DNA of 64,000 nucleotides from Panagrolaimus kolymaensis (taxonomy: Eukaryota; Nematoda; Chromadorea; Rhabditida; Panagrolaimidae). Within the stretch, counting starts at the first letter, position 1, and the number at the start of each line of letters is the position of its first letter. Below are positions 52,859-64,000 of this stretch, one piece after another. The stretch lies in contig JAJQJQ010000018.1 in NCBI GenBank assembly GCA_028622995.1, positions 372,001 to 436,000 on the forward strand, given 5' to 3'. Under the pieces are notes generated by a model that saw nothing but the letters and a program-made list of their open reading frames with translations, made no database searches and was not told the origin of the DNA. A program made the position numbers and the translations under genes.

Positions 52859-55800
52859 TTTTTCTTATATCTGTTAAAAGAATTTTACTAGAATCACATC
52901 ATCCATCATAAAGAAAAGTAAAAAAAAAGTAAAAATAAAACACGCGTTTAAAAAAATATAGAAAGAGATACTACATTAGAAGTGCAAAGATCGAATAATG
53001 GATCTTTTTTCACTAAACCTATCCTATAGCTTTTTCAACACACTTAAAAATAACTTTTTCGACCAATGAATGATACAAATAATAATTTTCTCGGGCAATA
53101 GCCCAAAACAAACATAAGCTGATTTTTTCTTCTTTTTTTCTCCGTGAAAAATGGTAAGTCTCACTTACAAGAAGATTGAAAATAACTTTGCAGAAATGTA
53201 TATCTTTCGCGCAACTTTTTCTGTCATTTTTCTTTTTTGCTTTTGTCTCAGTGACGTCCGTTGTTTTTGCTATACTTACGAGATAAAGAGAGATACTTTT
53301 TGGAATTTTGGAGACTTTTGATCAATGTTGCTTTCAACTTTGTTACTCAATGCCGCCCGCCACCACTTGAAAAAATAATGAAACAAAAAAAGCATACAAG
53401 AATTTACAAGTCATTTGTTTTTCTATTGTTTTGAAAGTGAAAAGTTGTCTAATATTTTACTTTCTTCTCAAATTTAAAAGAAGATTCCAAAAGTGCAAAT
53501 TGAATGGAATAAATTATAATATAACTTCGCAAAAAATCTGTGAAAATTGATGCATGCGTTGCTCATTTTTTAAGATCGTATTTCCTTAAAGCATGTTGGC
53601 GTTGGTGTTGTTTGATACTCATGGATATAATGTGGATAATGCATAATAATCGGGGAAAATATATATGGAACCAAAGCTCTTGAAGTCGGCTTCTTGGCAC
53701 ACGAAAGCTTATTTCAAAAAAAAAGAGCAATGAATGATGAATTGGTCAATCATTGACCTGAAAAATAATAGGCACGGAGAAGGAAATTCAGCTGCAAATT
53801 TGTTGCATAACAACAAATCATCAATATACCGCGCCGATCTCTTTTTTTTCAAGTGTGAAGGCGAAAAGCATATGGTCATTATTATTAAGAGGTCAAGCAT
53901 TCAATCAAATTTTTTACACTCATGTTCAATTTTTTTATCCATTTTTTTATTTTAATTTTCTTTCATTTTGTTTTTTGGTCATTTTTTTGTTGAAAGTAAC
54001 GCTTACATATGTCCATCTCCGAATATATTATAAGATGGGCATTCATCAAAGCGGCGAAATTTCATTTAAAGTTAGTTAGTTTTTCGTGAATGTATATAAT
54101 TGCTTGTCCTTTTTCAAAAAAATGCATTTAATATTATATATTTTTATGATAACTTCTTTTCCCTCCAAATATTTCCAAGTTAAAATAAGAAGTGTAAAAG
54201 CTTTGAGAAACTTTGAAAATAAGTATATAAAAAAGGAAGAGACAAGTTAAAAGCTTCGTTTTTCTTCCCAACGAAGAAACAATCCGATTTTGGGTTTCTA
54301 TCAAAAAAAGACGGTCACAGGAATACGCTCTCTTGTTCTACGGATTTCCGCTGCCGTTCCAAATGAAGCAAAAAAAAGCATACACTTTTAAAAAAGCTCA
54401 ATCTTTAACCCACTCCCACGCTTCTCAACTCAATTCATTCAACTCAACCGACTCAGCTTGCTTTAAATTTGCATACAACTTTTAAATGTTTGAATTCAAT
54501 GTTTGCGCAGAGATAGCTTTTTTTAGAGAAAATTACTCCGTCGGGAGATGAGAAGAAAATCTGCCATAGGCTGAGAATACTTTTTATTTTTATTTTTAAA
54601 ATACTTGCATTTAGTCTTCGTTTTTTTCATCCTGAAAATAAATTGGCTAATCAACAACGTTTTTTTCCTGACCCTAAATGCCGCCTTTCTTCTTTCTTTT
54701 TTTGTTTTGTTTTATGCCGATTAAATTTATGAGGGCTAAAAGAAAGATATAATTGACTTTCACACAAACGAGAAAATTTATTTTATTTGATATTTTTTTC
54801 CTGATGGTGGTGACTATCTCGAGAGGTGTTGAAAGATAAATTACTTTCTATTTTTTTTTCTATTGTTGCACGATTTCCTTTTTTCTTTTGCATTTTTTAT
54901 TTTGTTACAAAAAGTGGAATTTATTGCGCTTCATTTCTTATATTTTAATTTGCATGAAAAATTTAGTATTTCAAGGACGATTGCTTTCTTGAAAGCAAAT
55001 ATATTAAATCTTGATTCGGGCAATTTGTCATTTATATATTAAAAAAATTGACATTAAAAAAGGGGAAAAAGCAAAAGCGAATGAATTGGTGTCGTCGCAA
55101 CTCAATTTAAAAGAGAAGCAGCTTCTTGCATGTGTTCGTTTTGATCTTTATATTCTTTTTTCGCAGCATCAAAACACTTGAAAATTTTTGTTATTGAAAA
55201 ATGCATTTAAAAACCAGTAAACTCCACATAAAACAAATTTGTTGTTTTTCACACTTTCTTTTCGCAGCTATCAACGTTATTGATACTTTAGAAAAGTGGC
55301 TTAAAAATATTTTTGGCTCAAGAATGTAACCATTACTCAATTTTTTTTGTGCTGTGGAAGAAGAGTTGGATAAACATTTTTTTGGCAACACTTTTTTAGA
55401 TGAAAAAAAAAACTCCAAACTTATAGGAAAGCAGCTGCAATGGGTTGCAGTAGTAGCACTTGTCGAACTAGAACGCATTTTGCATTCCCAAGGAAAAATG
55501 AGATCTCATGGGATATATATTTGTGGATAATCTGTAGGCAAGGAATAGAAAAAGGAGAAGGCGCCTATGGGCCACCAACACATCCTTTAATAAGATTTTG
55601 TTCAGTCAGTCACCAACCAAAGCGAATATCAAAGTTATTTGGTTTTTTGCACCATCATCAAATTCAGAACCTCTGGGATTTTTTATTGTTTATTTTTTTG
55701 ATTACTTCAAATAAACGTTTTTATTTATTACAGTAGTCTATAATTTTTAGAAAATTAAGTGTGAAAATGGGAGAGGCGTGAACCTCACAATACGAAGATA

Positions 55801-58800
55801 AAAAGTAATATAAACTTAATTTCGACCAAAAAAAGAAGTAATATTCTTATTTTGAGTCTTCTTTTTTTTGGGCTGCCAAAATATTTTTTTTGAACGAACT
55901 AACTATATCTATCTATTATGATATCTTTTATACTATTTTTCCATTTTCCAAAAAAGTGTCCTTGAAAAATAGCAACAGCAGCTTTCTGAAATTTGCTCCT
56001 ATAGAAAAAAAAGAAAGAAGGAAAAAAATAGTTTTGGCTTCATCGTTTCCTTTCCTTTATCGAACTCTATAGAGCTAAAAATGACAGTTGTTGGTGCTTT
56101 GTGACAAGTTGGGTCAAAGGCATCGTCGTCGGATTAAAGCAAGGCTCCTGCTTTTTTGGCTTTTTAGCTGCCAAAAGCGTTATTTTTCTTTCTCTCGATC
56201 TTACCTTTTTGTCTTTCATTTTTCTTTCCTTTAAAAAATCTTTAGAGAAAAAATAATGCAAAAATAATATAAATAGGTCGTCGAACAACATTTATACCTA
56301 TTTGCTTCTGCTGCTTACTGCTGCAATGGAAATAGATATACATTTTTTTAATTGTCATTTGATTCTCGGCATTTTCCAATCAACCATTTCTCTTCCAATT
56401 TCTCTAAGAGAAGGTCATTTTGCTTTTTTGAGTTATTATTGCGCTAAAGCCTAAAGGATTTACTTATTTCTCCCACCATCACAAGCCATCCACCACCACC
56501 TAGTCAATCTTAATTTTCTTTTTATTTTTCCTTGCTTATGTCTTTTTTAAAGAAAAAAAAATAATTATGGTTTCTTTTTATGTATTTTTGGAAATTAATT
56601 ACAATTTTTTAAAGGTTTGATGACATATTTTTCTTTCTTTATTTTGGTAATATTTCTAAAATTTAGCAATCATCAACCCTTAAACTTTTCCACAACAGTT
56701 ATTTTTTATTTTATTTTAATTATCATGCGTTTCACATCTTTTATATCCTTTTTGGCCATCATCATCAAAATCGAACACTCTTCAAAACTAGGCAATAACT
56801 TTTAACGAGACTTTAAAAATAAAAATAAAAACTTTTTTTTACTATCTTTGAACTAAAATCTTCTTCTCTCCAACTTTTTTTTATTTCATCTCTTTTTTTC
56901 CCACAAGCAAAAAATATTCTAGCTCAATTGTGGGACATTGTCTTTGTGGGATTTGAGAAGAAATTTGGATAGCTTTTTTTAGAAGAAGGGAAGAAAAAAG
57001 ATATGGATGTTGTTGTTGTATGTTTTGGCTTCTGACAGGGCAAAAAAAAGAAAACAATTCGAATAATTTAATTTTGACTTGTTGCATATATTTTTGTCGT
57101 TGCAAGCAAGCAAAATAAATGGATAGGAGCCTTATTCCCTGTCTTCAAAAAATTTAAGTTAAGACAAATTTTTTATATTATTTTTCGGGATGTCGTATAT
57201 CATCATACTTTTTTTGTCTTGTTCTTGTTTGAGAGTATCAACGATTTGTTTTATATTTTTATTTCTTAAATGTTTGTTAGTTAGTTAAATGATGATGATG
57301 ACAGAGACCCATTGAATGACAAAATCATTAAAATGTTATAACGCCAGAGGTTTGATGAGAAATTGAAAAGTCGCCGATTAAGTGGTTTATCTTTGCTATG
57401 CTCATCTTCGGCACATTTTTTGAAGGGTGTCTATTCCTTTTTTTTTATTCGTGGAAGTTCTTCTTCGTCTTCGCGCAAGCTCATTATAGCTCTTTTATGC
57501 GGTAATACAATTAGCCTTTAGTGGCAGAGAAAGCAGTGGTCAGCAGCCGCAGCTTGAATCGGAAGAACCAAAGTCGGATGGCAAGCAAAACATTGGAGTT
57601 CTTCTTCATTCGCCTTTTTTTCGTTCGAAAAAAATGATGAGGTTGTTGTTCCCTGCGGTTTTAGTTAATTTGTTAGTAATCGTTACATGCTTATTTTATT
57701 TTTGTTTGATTTTTTTAGTCTCTTAATTATTTTTGCCTCCTTCTTTATTTTTGTTTTCTTTAAAAAATTACGATAAAATTTTTTGGGTTTAAATTTCTTT
57801 TTTTCTTTGTGTGTTTATTATTTTATGGATATTATAAAGAAATAATTCTGCTGTTAGAGAGTTCGTCATTATTTTTATTATGAATGGCAATGATCTAACT
57901 TTTTATGTTTTTTAAATGGATTATATATATATTTTTAATTCATTTTCTTTATTCATTTATGCTCCATCTTGTCTTTTTTATGCTTTTGCGGCGGCATTTT
58001 ATTTTTGATTTGACGAACGTTGATCGAAAGAGTCAAAACCTCTAAGGTTGTAAGTCAGTCGATATTACACTGCCGCCAAAAATGTTATCCTGACTTGAGT
58101 TGCCAAGAGGCAAAGTGCCTGTTGTTGTCTTGATGCTGCTTACTTGCATTGAACTAGCAAAAATCCTGAGGACACGCGTCATTCCATTGGACATCGGTGG
58201 CAAAAACCAAAAGGCTTCTTCTCTTTATCCATTTCTCAAGAGACACAACAAAAACTGTTGTTTTTTTCTTTGTTTTTGTTTCCAGCTTTTTTACATCCTT
58301 CATGACTTCTAAAATGAATCTCATTCATGGATTTATCTTTCATGTTATCTCTCTTAAATTCTTGACCATTTAAAACTTTTTTACTTCTTTCTTTTTAGTT
58401 GGAAACTTTTGTACCTTCAAAAAATAACTTTTTACCCATTCTTATTAGCATAGCTATATATAGTATTGGATTGGAAATGTTTTTTTGTTTTATTTTTCGC
58501 GTTTTCTTTTTTTGACGCAGTCCACCCGGGTGACATTTGAGTAGTTGCAAGCAAGCATGCCAGCGATGGTGGATGTCGATCATCATATAGATGCTTTTGG
58601 TCAATAGATGGATGCTATGCGTCGGCTGCCGTTCTTTCTCGTTAGCTACTTCTTGTTGTCAAAAGGCGAGTCTTATTTCAGGTTGAAGAGTCAGTGAGTG
58701 AAGTGCAAACTTGCGCGACCTTGTTTTAAAAAAGGCGTGCCTCCACTTAAAAAGCTATTTTTCACTTTGGTTTTTTTTGTTTAGAAAGTAATCTACTTTG

Positions 58801-59044
58801 CTATTTTATTTTTTGGCAAAAAAAAGATTTTCCTTTTCCAAAATTATTGACTGATTTTTTTCTGACAACCTTCTATCATAATTTTTGCGAGATTTTCTGA
58901 TCGTGGAATGACTGACAATTGAATTTTTATTTTATTTTAATCTTTAAAAACTATATTACTTTATTGTTTATTTTAGGGATAAAGTAACCTAATTAGTTAT
59001 TATATTGGCATTAAAAATAATAATATTAAATAATTCCCTCCGCC
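52859..59044. other. Gene-free region of about 6.2 kb upstream of syg-1
   Basis: The longest non-coding stretch in the window. AT-rich with dense homopolymers; reading frames are short and of low complexity (for example 55191-55478, 55440-55736, 58100-58312). I found no tRNA boxes, known microRNA seeds or transposon ends by eye. Its size and position suggest dispersed cis-regulatory DNA for syg-1; that is inference. Confidence 0.5.
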
Positions 59045-61744
59045 ATGTATCAAAGAATATTAATTATGTTTTTTCTTTTATTATTACATTGTCATCTTGG
59101 AAGAAGTAAACAAAGGATAACGGAAGGTCCAACCGACGTTATTTCAAGATTAGGAGAAACTATTGTATTTAAATGTAGAGTGGATGAACAGGTAAATTTA
59201 TTTTACGATTAATTTGCTACCATGCGTGTATTTTAAATTTTTAGGAAGGTGCCGTGCAATGGCTTAAAAATGGGTTTGGATTAGGCTCTACAAGAGATTT
59301 GCCACTTTATAAACGATATTCCATGATTGGTCGATCATCTTTGGGTGAATATCATCTTCAAATAGAAAATGCTACTTTTGATGATGAAGCTCTATATGAA
59401 TGTCATATTGAAGAAACATCCACAAGTGCCAGTCAAACTTCTGCTGCAGCAACATTAAAAATTATATGTTAGTTTTTTACGACATTTTGAAATCAAAACA
59501 TTATAGTAATAAAATTTTTAGCTGAACCAGAACCTCCAAAGTTATTAACAAATAAAACCAAGCTTTCTCTCGAGGAAGGGCAAAGTATTGATTTAACTTG
59601 TCAAGCAAGCAATGGAAGGCCTGCTCCACAATTAGCTTGGGTTATTTTAGCTAATCGAGATTCATCAAAAGTTTTACATTGGCTTGGAAATGCTTCAACT
59701 ATTCTTAAAAATACTAATTGTAAGATTTTTTAAACTCTTTTTTTGAACAATTTTTATTTCAACTTTTTTAGTGCATGGTAACGAAGAGGAGGCACCGTAT
59801 AACGTTGCAATTAGAAATGATAATAAGCCACATGCAAGCGGACTTGAAACTGTTACAAGTCGAATTTCGTTTCCTATTTCCAAATTAGATGATCAAGGTC
59901 ATATTGCATGCATAGCCACTCATCCCACTTATGCAACTTCCCACAAAATAGCTTCGTTAGCTCTCGATGTTCTCTATGCTCCTAGTGTGGAAATTAAATT
60001 AGATGAAACGAGAAGTTCATTAGAAGAAGGAGGTCAAATTGTTCTCACATGTCATGTGGAAGCAAAACCAGTGGAAAATCTTAAAATATCTTGGACTAAA
60101 AATGATAAACCCTTGGAACCTGCAGGGCCTCAAACTGTTATAGTCAGAAATTTAAGAATGGAAGATAATGAGCATAAAGTAATTTGTCATGCAGAAAATT
60201 CCATTGGTAAAGGACAAGCAGCTTATAAGCTGGATATTCATTGTAAGTCTAATAGTGCAAGTTAAAAGGATTAAAATATAAATGGGTTATATTATTTTAG
60301 ATGGCCCAAGAATAATGACCACATCTCAAGCTAAAGCAGTGCAACGAGGTGAACCAGTAACATTCGCTTGTGAAGCCACTGGAAATCCTAAACCCACAAT
60401 ATATTGGTTGCATAAAAATAGCGATCAACCCGTTGGCCAAGGAAATAAACTCACATTGGATTCGGTTCAACCATGGCAAATTGGTGAATATGAATGCGTT
60501 GCAAGTGTTCAAGGATTTGCTGATACTAAAATGAAAAATTATTTACATTTAAAAGGTTTGCTTCTGCAAAGCTAAAATATTCCATCTAAATATTAAATTT
60601 TGTTTAGGACCACCAATTATTGAATTTACTGATAGCTCTATTAAACACGAAAAAAATAAAGTGATCATGACTTGCAAGGTTTTTTTTTCTAGTTTCTTTA
60701 AAGATAAATTTTTATTATAAATTATTTTAGGTTCGAGGTAAACCATTTCCCAAAAATGTAGTTTGGTTACATGATGGCAAACCCATCAATTTTGGTGCAT
60801 CAAATGGTCGAATGCAAGCTCAGGAAAAGCATCAAGAATATGGAATGGAAAGCAAATTAACCATTTTCCGGGTAACTGAAAATGATTATGGAATATATAA
60901 TTGTTCTGCAACAAATGAATATGGTAGTAATTCAATGACAACTGAATTAAAAGAATTAACGCTTATTGAACAATTAATTAATTATGGCGGTGGTTGTTTT
61001 TATTTTAATTTACTGTTTTTCTTATTTCTTTGTAGTTTCAGTTAATATCATAGCATTATTAGCTGCTGCAATTATCGTACTCTTACTTCTTATTATTTGC
61101 ACTTTGTGCTGCGTTAGACAAAGATGCTGTAAAAATAAAAAGAATGCACCATTTAGAGGTAATTATTACTTATTTTTGCAGCAATTTGCAAAAAGAAATT
61201 TTTAATGGAAAATAATTTTTAGATGATCCATCTGATGTCACTGTTAGATGTGAAGCATTGGATGGAGTTCAATTCTTTGGCGCGGATGTTTACAGTGCTG
61301 AAGGTTTAGATAATGTTGAAATGATTTCATCCAAAGATTATATTTCTGTGCCACAAAGTAACCCTGATTTGGATTATTTACCACCTCCAAATGTGATTTA
61401 TCAATCAAGCCCCGGAGGATATGTCACTCATTCTCTTGATTATCCTCAAAGTGATAATGGAATTAGATATGATCAAACATATAATAGTTTTATACCTAAT
61501 CATCCAGGTTAGTAACTCAGATAGCTTTGAGCTTTATGTCATTTTATAAACTAAACATTTTTTAGGTCACATTGTTGACATTTATGGAAATTCATATTTA
61601 AAACATCCAAACAACGGAGGTCAACTTGAAACTTTAGCTGAAGTAGCTACGCCTGATACAGAAAGTGGTACACCTTTACTTGTTCCAGGTGGAATCGGCG
61701 ACAACCATGATCGAGTTGGAAGTCAAATGTCAACTCATGTGTAA
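59045..61744 (+). CDS. syg-1: SYG-1/Neph/Kirre immunoglobulin-superfamily adhesion receptor
   Basis: Type I membrane protein that pairs with the nephrin-like SYG-2 to specify synapse position. Ten exons: 59045-59191, 59245-59467, 59522-59719, 59772-60242, 60301-60555, 60608-60678, 60731-60989, 61036-61158, 61223-61507, 61566-61744; 736 residues (C. elegans SYG-1 is about 730). Signal peptide MYQRILIMFFLLLLHC; five Ig domains with canonical Cys/Trp pairs (e.g. YECHIEE, HVEAKP, FACEATGNPKP, YNCSATNEYG); transmembrane helix about 544-565 (NIIALLAAAIIVLLLLIIC); then a cytosolic tail with tyrosines and the C-terminal THV, a class I PDZ-binding end shared with Neph proteins. The THV end and five Ig domains separate it from nephrin/SYG-2. 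AATAAA at 61778-61783. Confidence 0.95.
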
Positions 61745-64000
61745 AAAAAATGCCATAAACAAATTTCCTCCCAAACAAATAAATGATTACAACAAAAAAA
61801 GTTGTAAAAAATAATGTAATGATATTATAATTCCCGAGTGAATAGTATCCTAATTAACATTTCTATATATTTGAAAGCTGTTGCAATTGCTCATGAGCTA
61901 CTTGTCTCTTTTGCTAGTCATATTCATTTTTTCTACCATTATTCTTTCTGTTTATGTTTGAATTGAAAAAGATTTTTTTCTTTTAAAGGGTAAAAAACAA
62001 ACATAAGCTATTATTATTTTTAACGTTTTTTCTTATTCTTTTCATTTTCTTTCACTTTGTAAAAAAATATAACTAGATAGATTTATTAATTAATTAATAT
62101 TTTTTTGATGACAAAAAATATATCTCTTTTTTAACATTATTATATTATAATTTTTTATGCTTCTTCTACTATATTCGGGTGTGTTTTTTTTAATTTCCAG
62201 TTTTAATTGTTCTTGCCTCAATTTTAAATGCCATCACAAATGCAATAAATAATTTTTTTATTAAGTGTTTCATTATTTTATTTCAATTGCCGCCTTTTTT
62301 ATTTATAAAAAAAGAAAGAAACTTTCGGCACACTTTTTTTTTTCTTGTAGAATCATCTTTGAGAAAAATAAACATTAGAGGGTAGAATTTACGTCAATTG
62401 GATGTATGTATGGCTGTGCCTGGGGGTAATTTGTGCAAAAATATTGAAATAAATGAATAAGATGATTTTTCAAAAACAGCAAACTTTTTTTTTCTTGAAA
62501 AACAAAACAAGAAAAAATGTTTTATTTATAGAGAGAGAAAGAAAAAAGAATCACACGCAATTGCGTATTTTTTCTTTTTAAAAATAATTCAATATCATCG
62601 CCAAGGTTTGAGTCAATATGTACACATATTTCTTCTTTTTTTGTTAAAAAAAAACAATTGTTAATTTGCGTCATTCAAAAGAAAAGGATGCGCCAGCGGT
62701 TAGCAAATAAATAAAAAAAATGAAGAAAGGAATGGTTTTGCACTTACTTAATTTAAATTTAAAAATAAAAAAATAAAATAAACGCGCATTGAAGCTTGTC
62801 AAAAAAAGTTTTACCTCTATTCAAATCTCAACTTTTGACGTTAGCAAAAAAAAGTTTGACGTAAAAAAACACTTTTTCCTTTCTCTCTCTCTCTTTTTTT
62901 GCGATCAAAAAAGATGCGCGTACATAAATCTTGAGCCTTTTGATCGCTGAACCTTGCTTGATCTTCTTTTTTATTGTTGTTGCACCTTTCTTTTATAAAA
63001 GAGGTAAATGAAAAAAGCTTTTCCTTTGTCTGCTTCTTCTTGCAAAAAAAATCAAATGAAGTAACAAGCAATTTTCAAATTGTTTAATGTTTTTATTTGA
63101 TTGATGGAATATTTTATGTTTAAATGAGATGAAAGAAGAGAAAAAAGGGAACAGCTGATGATGAACAACACAGGAGCATCTTTTTTTTTTGACGCAACGC
63201 TTTTTGGTCGACAATAGAGAAAAAAATGTTTCACGATAAGCTTGTTAGCTGTTTTGTTGATTGTTGCTTACCTCAAAAAATCAAATCAGACGATTGACAG
63301 CCTCTCTTCTTCTTTTTTGCTTGGTTGTTTGATGGCTATTTTTTTTTATTCATTGTTGCTGGTTAGTGTAGTTTATACCGTTTATGAGCAAAGCAGCAAA
63401 AATAAATTCCTTTCAATTTATTGTTAAAAAACAAAAAGAACTTTTTCGTCAAAAACCCTTCTTCTTTTCCCCTTTTACCTTTGTGACGCGATTTTTTTAT
63501 GTTTGCAACTTGAAAGGAGAAACAAAAAATGAACCTAGATCTTTGCATTCTTCTTATCAAATTTTTGTTGTCGTGTCGCTTTCTTCACTTCTTGCTGACG
63601 TCTTAATTACTACTTTTTTTGATGGGGTTGTGTATGTAGGTTCATGAAAATCCGGATTTTTTTTGTGTTTGTGCCTTGCTGGCTTATCTTCGTTAGGGTC
63701 AATAATCAAGCAAGCATTTTTATTCCCTTCCTATCTATCTCATTGTCATTTAAATATGCAATAAAAATCTTTGCATTTAAGGAACTTTTATAGTTTTTTT
63801 GGATTTAAAACAAATAATTTTCTTCATTTTTTGTATTTGAACTTCGCTAACCTTTGCGTGTCTGGAAAATAATTTTTTTATAAACAAATTTAATTTTCTC
63901 AAAAGTAGTTCCAAGTCCAAATCATTTTACTGTAATTTAAAATTTTATGAATAGCTCCATTTAGTTTTTTTTCTCTTTTTTCCACACACTTTATTAAAAA
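61745..64000. other. Intergenic to window end, about 2.3 kb
   Basis: Downstream of syg-1; AT-rich, homopolymer-dense, no supported exon on either strand. Short frames at 62841-63071 and 63242-63647 are low complexity. Confidence 0.55.

Noticed and set aside
55191..55736. Overlapping frames of about 95 codons on both strands in the syg-1 upstream desert
   Set aside because: Low complexity, no domain, no exon structure.

Overview
This window is nuclear DNA of a nematode. It is strongly AT-rich, with many small genes split by short introns (mostly about 40-65 bases) and long homopolymer-rich intergenic tracts. Its gene families are nematode-typical: an Srh/Str-type serpentine receptor, an astacin with a C-terminal ShK domain, a DEG/ENaC channel, an MSFamide (nlp-1) neuropeptide precursor and a SYG-1/Neph adhesion protein. 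I cannot name the species. Intron acceptors mostly end in TAG rather than the CAG typical of Caenorhabditis. All multi-exon models below were assembled by hand from splice signals and reading-frame continuity, and each complete model closes to a whole number of codons.

Layout. 1-3.1 kb: two minus-strand genes, a chemoreceptor cut by the window edge and an astacin protease. 5.1-10.0 kb: minus-strand cnt-2 (AGAP-type ArfGAP) with EMG1/NEP1 just upstream. 10.8-14.6 kb: plus-strand ALKBH8 (RRM, AlkB, methyltransferase) and wip-1 (WASP-interacting protein). 17.3-20.5 kb: an unrecognised secreted cysteine-rich protein converging on a DEG/ENaC subunit. 21.3-31.7 kb: rabconnectin-3 alpha (rbc-1, 22 exons, about 3034 residues). 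32.0-33.4 kb: an unrecognised Ser/Ala-rich, coiled-coil-like gene.

The most striking feature is a direct tandem duplication of about 8.78 kb (26115-34891 and 34893-43669). The copies look identical, homopolymers included. The second copy carries a 5'-truncated rbc-1 and a second complete copy of the coiled-coil gene. It is either very recent or an assembly artefact.

45.0-61.7 kb: a secreted CAP (SCP/TAPS) protein with an unusual N-terminal half, nlp-1, a Ly6/ODR-2-like GPI-anchored protein, an LC8-type dynein light chain, and syg-1 after a 6 kb gene-free stretch. The rest is AT-rich intergenic DNA in which I see no genes, tRNAs, rRNAs or recognisable transposons.

Functionally, the right part is rich in neuronal and synaptic genes (rbc-1, nlp-1, Ly6/ODR-2-like, LC8, syg-1). 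The left part carries tRNA and rRNA modification and actin/Arf regulators. From memory, the left-hand genes have C. elegans orthologues on chromosome III and the right-hand ones on X. I see no clearly novel multi-gene system. The best leads are the duplication, the astacin Met-turn substitution, the splice-acceptor bias, the III/X junction and the orphan secreted proteins.
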